From: an uncultured Lachnospiraceae bacterium
Lineage (GTDB): Bacteria > Bacillota > Clostridia > Lachnospirales > Lachnospiraceae
Length of the DNA stretch: 64,000 nucleotides
NCBI GenBank assembly: GCA_902789555.1
Contig: CADAOF010000001.1
Coordinates: forward strand, 249,851 to 313,850
Direction: 5' to 3'
Under the pieces are notes generated by a model. The model saw only the letters and a program-made list of their open reading frames with translations, was not told where the DNA came from and did no database searches. This document shows, piece after piece, positions 1 to 8,553 of this stretch. Within the stretch, counting starts at the first letter, position 1, and each line of letters begins with the position of its first letter. The translations under genes were made by a program, and so were the position numbers.

Positions 1-222
1 CGTGGTCTTGCCGCTGGATTCCGGTCCGAAGATCTCAATGATGCGGCCCTTAGGGATGCCGCCGAGCCCGAGTGCGAGGTCCAGGGAAATGGAACCGGTC
101 GGGATGGTTTCGATATTCATGGCGGTATTGTCGCCCAGTCTCATGATGGAGCCCTTGCCGTAATCCTTCTCGATGGACGCGACGGCAGTCTCCAGTGCTC
201 TTCTTTTATCTTCCTGATTCAT
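1..222 (-). CDS. recA: Recombinase RecA, N-terminal part (cut by window edge)
   Basis: First 74 codons of RecA, the ATP-dependent strand-exchange protein that also triggers LexA self-cleavage in the SOS response. Visible are the N-terminal oligomerisation helix, the segment around [13 protein letters not shown], and the start of the Walker A loop (GPESSGKTT, residues 66-74), where the window cuts the gene. ATG at 222 is preceded by GGAGG at good spacing. It has its own strong promoter and a LexA box just upstream, so SOS induction is expected. The rest of the gene lies outside the window. Confidence 0.97.
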   Translation of the reverse strand, partial: MNQEDKRRALETAVASIEKDYGKGSIMRLGDNTAMNIETIPTGSISLDLALGLGGIPKGRIIEIFGPESSGKTT

Positions 223-234
223 GATGCCTCCGTT

Positions 235-248
235 CGAACTAATGTTCG
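235..248. promoter_or_regulatory. LexA/SOS box of recA
   Basis: The sequence CGAACTAATGTTCG is an exact match to the Gram-positive (Bacillus-type) LexA operator CGAAC-N4-GTTCG. It lies between the recA -10 box and the recA start codon, about 10 bases downstream of the -10, so bound LexA should block initiation or early elongation. Confidence 0.9.
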
Positions 249-257
249 ATTTTCTTT

Positions 258-286
258 ATCGTATGATATTTTCCCGAACTTGTCAA
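258..286 (-). promoter_or_regulatory. recA promoter
   Basis: On the minus strand there is TTGACA (-35, 281-286), a 17-base spacer and TACGAT (-10, 258-263). The implied start site is near 251, next to the LexA box at 235-248. Confidence 0.75.
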
Positions 287-391
287 GCGTTTTCCCTGTT
301 TTTCTGCATAAAAAACGGAAAACAGCCTGCGCCATCTCCCGTTTACAAGTCTACAGGATAAGCCGCTTTCTGTCAAGCCTGCGGAGAAAAC

Positions 392-1234
392 TCACTGCTG
401 CCCTTCCGGATGCTCTGCTGTCACGTGCACGTGCGTATACAGATGGTCCAGGCAGTATTCCCGGCCGCCCGCACACTTGCTGCAGTAGCGGAATTCGAGA
501 TTCGGATCGTCAAGTTCCGTACGTCCGCAGACTGCGCAGCGGTGCCTCGCGCCGCCGTATTTTACCGTCGGCTCCGCCGCCCTGATGTTCTCCCGGAACT
601 GCTGCCGCCGGATGAACTGCTTCACCCGGAGGATCGGCTTCCTGATGAAAATGAAGAAGACCGCGACGTTCACAAGGCTGGCGATCACCGAAAGCCTCGT
701 TGCCCAGTTCCCCATCACGAGCTGGAGCCCCAGGATGACCATGTAGAACACTGCCAGATATTTGGCTTTGACGGGGATGATCATGTACAGGTAGAAACGC
801 ATCTCCGGCACCGTCATGGCGAAGGCCAGCAGGAAGGACATGTACAGGCTGTCGGCGGTGAGAGGCAGGATCTGATGGCCGATCAGATAGACCAGCAGCG
901 AAATGATGACATTCGCGAACAGCCCGATGAATACGTAAAGATTGAAATAAAACGTCCCCCACAGTTTTTCCAGATTGCTGCCGAGCGACCAGAAAATGAA
1001 GCACTCAAGCAGGAACCACAGGATCGACGTGGACGGCGGATACATGATATAGGTAACGAGCCTCCACACCTGCCCTTTGAGGATCATTGCCCAGTTCAGA
1101 CAGAGGTAGGTTTCGTAGAAGCCGGGCCGCAGGGTGACCAGCATGAAGCCGCCTATATACAGGATGATCAGATAGAGCATCAGATTCCTGATCGCAAAGC
1201 GGCCGAGTTTCCGTTCCAGTTTATCCAAAGACAT
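392..1234 (-). CDS. Rhomboid-like membrane protein without catalytic motif, zinc-finger tail
   Basis: 280-residue polytopic membrane protein of rhomboid/derlin-like fold. A loop like the rhomboid L1 element (GQVWRLVTYIMYPP, about 54-67) is followed by about five hydrophobic segments between 68 and 198. At the place where active rhomboids carry GxSG there is DSLYMSFLLAF (about 128-138) with no GxSG, and the usual second histidine is not seen, so it is probably not a protease. The cytosolic C-terminus has paired cysteines (233, 236, 251, 254, 261) and H264, a likely zinc ribbon. ATG at 1234 has AGGAG at 7 bases. It is monocistronic, under a full-consensus promoter divergent from rpsT. Function unknown; perhaps a binding pseudoprotease (inference). 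Confidence 0.75.
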   Translation of the reverse strand: MSLDKLERKLGRFAIRNLMLYLIILYIGGFMLVTLRPGFYETYLCLNWAMILKGQVWRLVTYIMYPPSTSILWFLLECFIFWSLGSNLEKLWGTFYFNLYVFIGLFANVIISLLVYLIGHQILPLTADSLYMSFLLAFAMTVPEMRFYLYMIIPVKAKYLAVFYMVILGLQLVMGNWATRLSVIASLVNVAVFFIFIRKPILRVKQFIRRQQFRENIRAAEPTVKYGGARHRCAVCGRTELDDPNLEFRYCSKCAGGREYCLDHLYTHVHVTAEHPEGQQ

Positions 1235-1258
1235 AATGACTCCTTTTCTGCTGCTCCT

Positions 1259-1287
1259 ATTATAAAAAATCGCCGTAGTCTTGTCAA
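1259..1287 (-). promoter_or_regulatory. Consensus sigma-A promoter of the rhomboid-like gene
   Basis: Exact TTGACA (1282-1287 on the minus strand), 17-base spacer and exact TATAAT (1259-1264). It is the best promoter match in the window. Transcription would start near 1252, about 18 bases upstream of the start codon. Confidence 0.85.
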
Positions 1288-1317
1288 ACGGAAAGCGAGA
1301 AGCGCCGTTTTATACTT

Positions 1318-1335
1318 ATTGAAAAGCTTTTCAAT
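1318..1335. repeat. 18-bp perfect palindrome between divergent promoters
   Basis: ATTGAAAAGCTTTTCAAT is a perfect palindrome. It sits 7 bases upstream of the rpsT -35 box and about 30 bases upstream of the -35 of the divergent rhomboid-like gene. It is an operator candidate or an AT-rich upstream element; no known regulator is recognised. Confidence 0.6.
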
Positions 1336-1341
1336 TTCCGC

Positions 1342-1370
1342 TTGACATTCACGGAAAAACCCGATAAAGT
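1342..1370 (+). promoter_or_regulatory. rpsT promoter
   Basis: TTGACA (1342-1347), 17-base spacer, TAAAGT (1365-1370). The implied leader is about 98 bases and contains GC-rich inverted repeats (around 1405-1450), which could fold into an autoregulatory S20 leader. That role is inference. Confidence 0.75.
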
Positions 1371-1474
1371 ATTTCTGCACGTCGGAAAGACCCGTGTCTT
1401 CTTTTCGGCAGGCGCCTACCGAAGGGCGGACTGACCCGCCGCCCGGCGGAATATGATGCGGAGGATAAGAACAA

Positions 1475-1738
1475 TTGGCTAACATCAAATCTGCGAAGAA
1501 GCGTGTTCTGGTTGCCGAGCGCAACGCTGAGCGCAATAAAGCGATCAAGTCCCGCGTGAAGACCTACGTCAAGAAAGTTGACGCTGCCGTCGAATCCGGT
1601 GACAAGGCTGCTGCGCTTGCCGCCTTAAGGGAAGCTGAGATCGAACTCAAGAAAGCTACCACCAAGGGCGTGTACCACAAGAACACCACTTCCCGTAAAG
1701 TTTCCCGTCTGACCAAGATGGTTGGCAAGATGGCCTAG
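1475..1738 (+). CDS. rpsT: 30S ribosomal protein S20
   Basis: 87-residue, Lys/Arg-rich, all-helical protein that binds 16S rRNA during early 30S assembly. It matches S20 end to end (ANIKSAKKR start; C-terminal YHKNTTSRKVSRL). The start is TTG at 1475, with GGAGG ten bases upstream; no in-frame ATG fits. Non-ATG starts are known for rpsT in other bacteria and are linked to its autoregulation. Monocistronic, with its own promoter and a strong terminator that also faces recO. Confidence 0.97.
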   Translation: MANIKSAKKRVLVAERNAERNKAIKSRVKTYVKKVDAAVESGDKAAALAALREAEIELKKATTKGVYHKNTTSRKVSRLTKMVGKMA

Positions 1739-1776
1739 GAGCAACACCCTCTGTTCCCGAAACATCATGGATATCC

Positions 1777-1813
1777 AAAAAGGAGGAACCTGCAAAGGTT
1801 CCTCTCTTTTTTT
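1777..1813. terminator. Bidirectional terminator between rpsT and recO
   Basis: Perfect 8-bp stem GAGGAACC / GGTTCCTC with a 6-base loop (1783-1804). A run of seven T follows on the plus strand (1807-1813) and five A precede the stem (1777-1781), so it can stop rpsT and the converging recO operon. Confidence 0.9.
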
Positions 1814-1817
1814 GCGT

Positions 1818-2531
1818 TCAGCCGCGGTCAGGCGGACTGTCAGGTTCTGCGGGCGGTCCGATGTGCTCCGCCGGCGACAGCAGGGCCAGTGTCTCTTCCA
1901 GAACCGCGAGCGAGCGGAACTGCCGCTCGATGAAGCTTTGCTTCATCTGCTCCACGGCCCTGCCGAAAGCCGCCTCCGCCTCAGGATCCAGCACGAAACG
2001 GAACAGCTGTTCCTGCGGCGTTTCCAGGACGTAGCGCCAAGCCTTCATTGCCGGCTCCGGAAGTTCGGTCTTCGGCACTTCAAAGTACTCTCCTTCCAGC
2101 TGCATGGCTTTCAGTTCAAACACGCGCCGGATGAGCGGGCGGGAAAGTTTTTCGTTCTTCAGGGCGCGCAGGGCAAAGAAAAGCAGTTTGATCGCTTCGC
2201 TCCCGTCGATGTTTTCGCGGCCGTAATAATCCGTCAGTTCTGCGAAATAGGAGCCGTAGCACAGCGCCTCCATGTCGTTCGCGACCCAGTCGAAATGTTC
2301 GGTTACGCGGGCGGACCTCAGGTTGTAGGCGCTCCGTCCTTCGGAAAGTTCGAACTCGCCGAAGGCAAAGAGGACCGCCGCGCCGATCAGCGGGCTGTTC
2401 GGCCGCCGTGCGCCGCGGGCAAATACGCTGATCTTGCCGCATTCCCTTGTTTCCAGAAGCAGCCGCTTGTCGTATTCGCCGATGGGCATGGTGCTCAGCA
2501 CGATGCCTGTTGCCGTGATGGTATCCTTCAT
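1818..2531 (-). CDS. recO: DNA repair protein RecO
   Basis: 237-residue recombination mediator that, with RecR (and RecF), loads RecA onto SSB-coated single-stranded DNA. The N-terminal OB fold (TATGIVLSTMPIGEYDKRLLLET, shown in part: GIVLSTMPIGEYDK) and helical C-terminal half are typical. The four zinc-finger cysteines of many RecO proteins are not evident; the last 40 residues are Pro/Glu-rich. The ATG at 2531 is chosen because the family motif begins just after it; the purine run GGGGAG lies almost against it, an unusually tight spacing. Last gene of the era operon, 44 bases after era, facing rpsT. Confidence 0.93.
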   Translation of the reverse strand: MKDTITATGIVLSTMPIGEYDKRLLLETRECGKISVFARGARRPNSPLIGAAVLFAFGEFELSEGRSAYNLRSARVTEHFDWVANDMEALCYGSYFAELTDYYGRENIDGSEAIKLLFFALRALKNEKLSRPLIRRVFELKAMQLEGEYFEVPKTELPEPAMKAWRYVLETPQEQLFRFVLDPEAEAAFGRAVEQMKQSFIERQFRSLAVLEETLALLSPAEHIGPPAEPDSPPDRG

Positions 2532-2575
2532 CTCCCCGTCCCGTTTATAAGCTTTTGCCGCAGCGTGCGCGGCAC

Positions 2576-3472
2576 CTATTTCTTCACAGAATAGCCGAAG
2601 CCTCTCAGCTGGCTCATGTCGTTGCGCCAGTCCTTGCGGACCTTCACCCAGAGTTTCAGATTGATGCGCGCGTCCATCAGGGCTTCGATCTCCAGGCGCG
2701 CTTCGGTGCCGATCTTCTTCAGCATGGCGCCTTTCTTTCCGATTATGATCCCTTTGTGCGATTCCTTTTCGCACACGATCGACGCATCGACGTCAAACAG
2801 GCCGTCCGGCCGCTCCGCCATCCGCTCGATCTCCACGGCGATGCCGTGCGGCACCTCGTCCGAAAGGTTCCTGAGGGCTTTTTCCCGGATGAGTTCCGCC
2901 GCGATCTGCCGCATCGGCTGGTCGGTCAACGTATCTTCATCGAAGTACTGCGGTCCCTCGGGCAGCGCCTCGAAGATGGCTGCCATGAGACCGTCGACGT
3001 TTTCCCCGCTCAGGGCTGAAACGCGGATCACTTTCTTAAACGGGAACTCCTTCAGGAAAGTCTGTTCACAGGCCTTCAGGGAATCCGGTCCCACCGTATC
3101 GGTCTTGTTGATGACCAGATAAACAGGGGTCTTCACGCCTTTCAGTTTTTCCCTGACGAAGGCCTCGCCCTCGCCGAAAAACGCTGCCGGTTCGGCCAGC
3201 CAGAGGATCAGGTCGACTTCCTTCAGCGTGGCCTCGGCCGCCGTGATCATATAGTCGCCCAGCTTGTTCTTCGCGTGAGTGATGCCGGGCGTATCCAAAA
3301 AGACGATCTGTCCGCGTTCGTCGGTATAGACCGTTTCAATGCGGTTCCGAGTCGTCTGCGGCTTTTCCGAGGTGATGGCGATCTTCTGTCCGATCAGCCG
3401 GTTCATCAGCGTGGATTTTCCCACGTTCGGCCGGCCGATCAGGGTCACGAAGCCGGAATGAAATCCTTCCAT
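2576..3472 (-). CDS. era: GTPase Era
   Basis: Essential GTPase that binds the 3' end of 16S rRNA during 30S maturation. Residues 1-165 are the G domain: P-loop GRPNVGKST, switch motif DTPG and NKTD. The C-terminal part is a KH domain (GIIIGKKGAMLKKIG). Length about 298, normal for Era. ATG at 3472 is preferred because GAGG lies 8 bases upstream; an in-frame ATG at 3478 sits only 2 bases after that same site. Follows the M16C peptidase gene, whose stop is 3483-3485, and precedes recO, a common Firmicutes order. Confidence 0.96.
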   Translation of the reverse strand: MEGFHSGFVTLIGRPNVGKSTLMNRLIGQKIAITSEKPQTTRNRIETVYTDERGQIVFLDTPGITHAKNKLGDYMITAAEATLKEVDLILWLAEPAAFFGEGEAFVREKLKGVKTPVYLVINKTDTVGPDSLKACEQTFLKEFPFKKVIRVSALSGENVDGLMAAIFEALPEGPQYFDEDTLTDQPMRQIAAELIREKALRNLSDEVPHGIAVEIERMAERPDGLFDVDASIVCEKESHKGIIIGKKGAMLKKIGTEARLEIEALMDARINLKLWVKVRKDWRNDMSQLRGFGYSVKK

Positions 3473-3482
3473 TGTCATTTCC

Positions 3483-6395
3483 TCAGAGCATTTCCGTATG
3501 CCGGAAGAGGTCGCTGTCCGCGTCGATGCCGGTGACCGATCCGAAGACGCAGAAGTTGTTCGGGTCCAGAACGGCCTTCACGTAAGGGCTGAGGGACTGC
3601 AGGGTCTCCGGCGTGCAGGCGAGCGCTTCCTCGCGTTCCTTCTGCAGGTCGTCCTGCGTGACGCCCGAGAGCCACATCCGGAAATCGGTGCTGCCCTTCA
3701 GAGACGGCGTGAGCGGCATGTCCATGGTCCCGCCGACCGTGGAGATGATAAACCCGTCCACCGCTTCCTGCGGAACGGCGAGGCTTTCCAGCCAGGCCGG
3801 GATCGCTTCATAGACCTCTTTCGTCTTGCGCACGTTGGGATCGCGGTAAGAGACCAGGTAAGCATCTCCGCTCATCGGGAAGCGGCACATGCAGCCGTAG
3901 GCGCCGCCGAGCACGCGCACGTTCTGCCATAGATAGCCGGCAGACAGGGCGGTGCGGAGGATCTGCAGCGCACCCGTGTAAGGACCGGCCTTGAAGAAGC
4001 TGCCGGTCATCGCAACGTAGCCGACGCCGCCGCTGGTCTTGATCCCCTCATTCTTCTGCTCGGGCGCCGGCAGGCTGAAGCAGGTCTCTTCGTCTTCCGG
4101 GAATGCGGCGGCAAAGCTGCCGAGCAGTTCCTTAATGTGCGGATACGCTTCTTCCTCGGCCGTCACGTTGACGATCAGGCCGTTCTTCTTGTACGTACGG
4201 CGCGCGGCATCGGCCAGTTTCGCGGTGATCGCACCTTTTTCCTCTTCAAAATGCTGCTCCAGATCCGAAGCAAAGCGGAAGAAATCAAGGCCTTCGGTCA
4301 GCTCGCCGAACAGGGCTTTTTCATCGTAGTAGGACATCGAACGGCGCATGGCAGCCATGTGTCCCGCGCCGATCAGGCTCTGGCGGAGCCCGGTGACCGT
4401 TTCGGCCAGGATCTCGCGCAGGCGCTGTTCGTCGTCAAAGCGCGAAGTTAGCAGGATCTCCTTCAGAAGATCAAGCGCTGCCGCAAGTTTTTCGTGCAGG
4501 ACCTTGACGCTGACGGAAGCCATGGGCTTCCAGCCGCCTTCACGGAAACGTACGACGGACTCCAGGCTGAAGGTCATGCCGCCGGTCAGTTCCATGCCGA
4601 GGTCGTACAGCTCGCGGTAACCGTGTTCCGCCGTCGAAACCTGATTGAAGCAGGCTTTGTACAGACCGAGCCACGGGACCGCTTCCGCGGGAACGTTCTC
4701 CAGCGGGAAGAAGAACTGCAGATAATCGATGCCGGAAGTCTTCTCTGCCCGGTGAACGATCTTCACGCCGGCGGTCTCATCCTCTTCGTTCACGATCGGA
4801 CGTGCCTTGGAAGAAAGATCGGCGACCGTGATCTTCGGTACGGTGGCCAGGGCTTCTTCGCTGTCCGGCGTTTCCTGCCAGAGTTTCAGGTCGGCAGACT
4901 TTTCCGCAAGCGTCCTGCGCTCTTCTGCGGACAGAGACGCCTTGTATCCGGCCAGTTTCTGCTTCAGTTCGGCTTCGTCACGCTCCGTCTTGCCCGGTTC
5001 GGGGATCATTTCGATCAGCGAGCAGTGCGGATTGTCGATGAAGAGCGTACGGATCAGTTCCTCGAAATATCCCTTGTCGACGTTTTCCTTAAAGAAGGCG
5101 TAATCGTCGTCATAGCGCAGAGGACGGAAAGGATCGTCCAGGTCGTACAGCCAGTTCCGCAGGATCTCCAGTCCGAAGATCAGGCCCTTCGACAGTCCGC
5201 CGAAATCCGCTTCGCGGGTCTGGAATTCACTGTTGCTGATGGCCGCACGCAGGGCGTTTCTGTTCAGGCCTTCTTTCGCGAGTTTCGTCAGCGTGCCGCG
5301 GACAACGTTCTCAAATTTCTCCTTTTTGCCCACGGGAGCATCCTTCGCCATGACCGCAAAGTAAGGCTGCAGGATCTCAGCGGTATTGCTGCCCGAAACG
5401 TCTTTCCCGAGGCCGGCGTCAAGCAGCGCCTGCTTGAGCGGAGCTCCCGGCGCGTTCAAAAGGACCTGTTCCAGGATGCTGAGCGCCGCCATCGTCCGGA
5501 CATCGCCGGCCGTACCGGTCACCCACTGCAGGGAATAGTACGCCCGGTCGTCCGTCCCCTCATCCGCACCGACGGGATAGGTGATGCTGAGCTCGCGTTC
5601 AGCGTCAAAAGCCGGCTGCATCTTCAGTTCGGAATCGATTTCTTCACGGTCATAGGCAGCAAGATAGGCTTCGTCGATGAAACGCAGCCTGTCGTCCATG
5701 TCGCAGTCTCCGTACAGATAGATCCACGAATTGGACGGATGGTAGAGTTTCTTATGGAAACCGCAGAATTTCTCATAAGTCAGCGTCGGGATCGCTTCCG
5801 GCGCGCCGCCCGATTCAAAGCCGTACGCCGTATCCGGGAACAGGCTCTGCTTGGCATAGCGTTCCAGGATCTCATCCGAAGAGGAAAAAGCCCCCTTCAT
5901 TTCGCTGTAGACGACGCCGTTCAGATTCATTTCGCCGTCTTCGCTCTCCAGTTCGTAGCGCCAGCCTTCCTGACGGAAAATGCGCTCGTCGCGATGCAGC
6001 TGCGGATGAAAGACCGCATCCAGATACACGTCCATCAGGTTCGCGAAGTCCTTGTCATTGCAGCTGGAGACGGGATAGATCGTCTTGTCCGGATAGGTCA
6101 TCGCGTTCAGGAAGGTGTTCGGGGAGGTCTTCATCAGCTCCACGAAGGGATCCTTGACCGGGAATTTGTCGCTCCCGCAGAGCACGGAATGCTCGAGGAT
6201 GTGCGTCAGGCCGCTGTTGTCGATCGGCGGCGTACGGAAGGCGATCGCGAAAGTCTTGTTCGGATCGTCCGCGGGCAGGCAGATCACGCGGGCCTTGGTC
6301 TTCCTGTGACGGAGCACATAAGCATTCAGTCCGAGCTCTTTCAGCCCGGACTGAATGACGAGTTCATAGGTTTCGGGAAATTTCATCTGTTCCAT
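3483..6395 (-). CDS. M16C insulinase-family metallopeptidase (presequence-protease type)
   Basis: 970-residue zinc peptidase of the PreP/CYM1-like M16C group, which folds into a closed chamber and cuts short peptides. The inverted zinc motif HxxEH is HILEH at residues 65-69; the third ligand probably lies in the GVVYSEMKGAF segment (about 160). Four M16 half-domains with the M16C-associated central domain fit the length. No signal peptide is seen, so it is likely cytosolic, degrading oligopeptides. It lies between the MltG-like gene (42-base gap) and era (overlap or 10-base gap by start choice), in one direction. Substrate unknown. Confidence 0.93.
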   Translation of the reverse strand: MEQMKFPETYELVIQSGLKELGLNAYVLRHRKTKARVICLPADDPNKTFAIAFRTPPIDNSGLTHILEHSVLCGSDKFPVKDPFVELMKTSPNTFLNAMTYPDKTIYPVSSCNDKDFANLMDVYLDAVFHPQLHRDERIFRQEGWRYELESEDGEMNLNGVVYSEMKGAFSSSDEILERYAKQSLFPDTAYGFESGGAPEAIPTLTYEKFCGFHKKLYHPSNSWIYLYGDCDMDDRLRFIDEAYLAAYDREEIDSELKMQPAFDAERELSITYPVGADEGTDDRAYYSLQWVTGTAGDVRTMAALSILEQVLLNAPGAPLKQALLDAGLGKDVSGSNTAEILQPYFAVMAKDAPVGKKEKFENVVRGTLTKLAKEGLNRNALRAAISNSEFQTREADFGGLSKGLIFGLEILRNWLYDLDDPFRPLRYDDDYAFFKENVDKGYFEELIRTLFIDNPHCSLIEMIPEPGKTERDEAELKQKLAGYKASLSAEERRTLAEKSADLKLWQETPDSEEALATVPKITVADLSSKARPIVNEEDETAGVKIVHRAEKTSGIDYLQFFFPLENVPAEAVPWLGLYKACFNQVSTAEHGYRELYDLGMELTGGMTFSLESVVRFREGGWKPMASVSVKVLHEKLAAALDLLKEILLTSRFDDEQRLREILAETVTGLRQSLIGAGHMAAMRRSMSYYDEKALFGELTEGLDFFRFASDLEQHFEEEKGAITAKLADAARRTYKKNGLIVNVTAEEEAYPHIKELLGSFAAAFPEDEETCFSLPAPEQKNEGIKTSGGVGYVAMTGSFFKAGPYTGALQILRTALSAGYLWQNVRVLGGAYGCMCRFPMSGDAYLVSYRDPNVRKTKEVYEAIPAWLESLAVPQEAVDGFIISTVGGTMDMPLTPSLKGSTDFRMWLSGVTQDDLQKEREEALACTPETLQSLSPYVKAVLDPNNFCVFGSVTGIDADSDLFRHTEML

Positions 6396-6437
6396 TCTGT
6401 CTCCTCGGATGCGGATAATGACATAACGGCGGCCGGC

Positions 6438-6878
6438 CTATTCGGCCGGTTTCGCCGACATGATGCGCAGCATCTCATAAATGGTCTGCGACGTATTGAG
6501 AGTATAAGTCCCCGGCAGGATCTCGTAGCCGTAGATCCGGGCCTGGACAGTGAAAACGGCGCTGCTCGCGGTCAGGCCGCTCTGGACGAGTTCCTCACCG
6601 ACCGAACGGACCGATTGGCCTTCGAGGACGGTGAATTCCACATTGCGGCCGGGAGGCGCGTCGACTGTCGGCGTCGTAAAGACGGAATAGCCGAAACGGT
6701 AAGCCCAGCGGACCCCGTAAAAGAGCGCCATGACGAACACTGCTGCGACCGCGGCCTTGAACAGGACGTGGAGTCCGTGCGTCAGGATCGCGCGCGCAGC
6801 TTCCTGCTCTTCCCTTTCCTTCCGTTCCTCGTACCGGTCTCTTGCCGGTTCGTCGGGAATGTTTTCGGAAGCCGTCAC
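6438..6878 (-). CDS. MltG-like membrane protein lacking the catalytic domain
   Basis: 146 residues: charged N-terminus (1-35), one membrane helix (about 38-60), then a domain matching the LysM-like N-terminal part of endolytic transglycosylase MltG/YceG (VEFTVLEGQSVRSVGEEL, then LPGTYTLNTSQTIYEMLRIM). The protein ends where MltG would enter its catalytic domain, so it cannot cut glycan strands. Start is GTG at 6878, with GGAGG 8 bases upstream, inside the end of the RNase J gene (3-base gap to that stop). Possibly a regulatory or decoy subunit, or a degenerate mltG; a full mltG may exist elsewhere. Confidence 0.7.
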   Translation of the reverse strand: MTASENIPDEPARDRYEERKEREEQEAARAILTHGLHVLFKAAVAAVFVMALFYGVRWAYRFGYSVFTTPTVDAPPGRNVEFTVLEGQSVRSVGEELVQSGLTASSAVFTVQARIYGYEILPGTYTLNTSQTIYEMLRIMSAKPAE

Positions 6879-6881
6879 TGC

Positions 6882-8531
6882 TTAAACCTCCATGATGATC
6901 GGGATGATCATGGGGCTCCTTCTCATGCGTTTCCACAGGAAGTCGCTCAGATCGTCCTTCATTTCCTGCTTGATCTTCGTCCAGTCGCCGATGCCGCGGC
7001 TGCGGCAGCTGACGATGGTGCCGTACGCGACTTCCTGCGCCTCCTCCATGAGTTCTTCGGACTCACGGACGTAGACGAAGCCGCGCGTGATGATGTCCGG
7101 GCCGGCGAGCAGTTCGCCGGTTCCGTGCTGGAACACGGAAACCAGAATGATGATGCCGTGCTGTGCCAACAGCTGGCGGTCGCGCAGGACGATGTTCCCC
7201 ACGTCGCCGACACCAAGGCCGTCCACGAGGATGCGGCCGTTCTGGACCTTATCCACCACGGAAGCGCCTTCCTCGTCCACTTCAAGCACGTCGCCGGCTT
7301 CCAGCAGGAAAATGTTTTCCCGCGGAATGCCCAGGGCGGCGGCGATCGAAGCCTGTGCCTGGCGGTGGCGGTATTCGCCGTGCACCGGGATCGCGAACTT
7401 GGGCTTGCACAGGGAGTAGATCAGTTTGATCTCTTCCTGGCAGGCGTGGCCGGACACGTGCACGTCCTGGAAAATGACTTTTGCGCCCTGCGCGGTCAGT
7501 TCGTTGATGATCTTTGCAACAGCCTTCTCGTTGCCGGGGATCGGTGTAGAACTCAGGATGATGACGTCCGTCGGGTCGATCGTGACCTTGCGGTGGATGC
7601 TTGCCGCCATGCGGGACAGAGACGCCATGCTTTCACCCTGGCTGCCCGTCGTGATCAGAACAGTCTTCTCACGGGGGAAGTTGCGGATGTCTTCCAGCGA
7701 GACCAGCGTCTCCTCGGGAATGCTGATGTAGCCGACTTCCGACGCCGTGCTCAGGATGCGCGTCATACTGCGTCCGTCCACGGCGACCTTCCGGTCATAG
7801 TGAACTGCTGCGTTGATGATCTGCTGTACCCGGTCGACGTTCGAAGCAAAGGTCGCCACGATGATGCGGCTGTTCTGGTTCTCGGCAAAGATGCTGTCGA
7901 TCGTGCTGCCGACCGTTCTTTCCGACATGGTAAAGCCTTCGCGGATCGCGTTCGTGGAATCGCACAGCAGCGCCAGCACGCCCTGCTGTCCGAGTTCGGC
8001 GAAACGTGCCAGATTGATCGGATCGCCAAAGACCGGCGTATAGTCCACTTTGAAGTCGCCCGTATGCACCACGGTGCCTGCCGGGCAGCTGATCGCGAAG
8101 GCCGCGGCATCCACGATGCTGTGGTTCGTGCGGATGAATTCCACCTTGAACGAACCGGTCGTGACCGTCTGTCCGTAGGTGACGATCTTTCTGCGCGCGG
8201 TATTCTCCAGACCCTGTTCTTCGAGCTTGCCGTCGATCAGCGCCATGGTCAGCTTGGTGCCGTAGACCGGCACGTTGATCTTGCGCAGGATGTACGGCAG
8301 TGCGCCGATGTGATCTTCATGGCCGTGCGTGATGAAAAAGCCTCTCACGCGATCCAGGTTCTCTTCCAGATAGGAGACGTCCGGAATGACCAGATCGATG
8401 CCGAGCATGTCGTCGCTGGGAAACGCCAGTCCGCAGTCGACGACGATGATATCGTCTTCGTACTCAAATGCGGTGATGTTCATCCCGATCTGGTCGAGTC
8501 CGCCCAGCGGGATAATGCGAAGTTTGCTCAT
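6882..8531 (-). CDS. rnj: Ribonuclease J
   Basis: 549-residue metallo-beta-lactamase/beta-CASP nuclease with 5'-3' exonuclease and endonuclease activity in mRNA decay and rRNA maturation. The metal site motif HGHEDH is at residues 69-74; the family features GGLDQIGMN near the start, the beta-CASP insert and the C-terminal domain are all present. Length matches RNase J1/J2 (about 555). Only one copy is in the window, so the J1 versus J2 assignment is open. It sits 22 bases after the DUF1292 gene and 3 bases before the MltG-like gene. RNase Y lies 25 kb away. Confidence 0.95.
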   Translation of the reverse strand: MSKLRIIPLGGLDQIGMNITAFEYEDDIIVVDCGLAFPSDDMLGIDLVIPDVSYLEENLDRVRGFFITHGHEDHIGALPYILRKINVPVYGTKLTMALIDGKLEEQGLENTARRKIVTYGQTVTTGSFKVEFIRTNHSIVDAAAFAISCPAGTVVHTGDFKVDYTPVFGDPINLARFAELGQQGVLALLCDSTNAIREGFTMSERTVGSTIDSIFAENQNSRIIVATFASNVDRVQQIINAAVHYDRKVAVDGRSMTRILSTASEVGYISIPEETLVSLEDIRNFPREKTVLITTGSQGESMASLSRMAASIHRKVTIDPTDVIILSSTPIPGNEKAVAKIINELTAQGAKVIFQDVHVSGHACQEEIKLIYSLCKPKFAIPVHGEYRHRQAQASIAAALGIPRENIFLLEAGDVLEVDEEGASVVDKVQNGRILVDGLGVGDVGNIVLRDRQLLAQHGIIILVSVFQHGTGELLAGPDIITRGFVYVRESEELMEEAQEVAYGTIVSCRSRGIGDWTKIKQEMKDDLSDFLWKRMRRSPMIIPIIMEV

Positions 8532-8553
8532 GTTTTTCTCCTGTTGTTATGTT

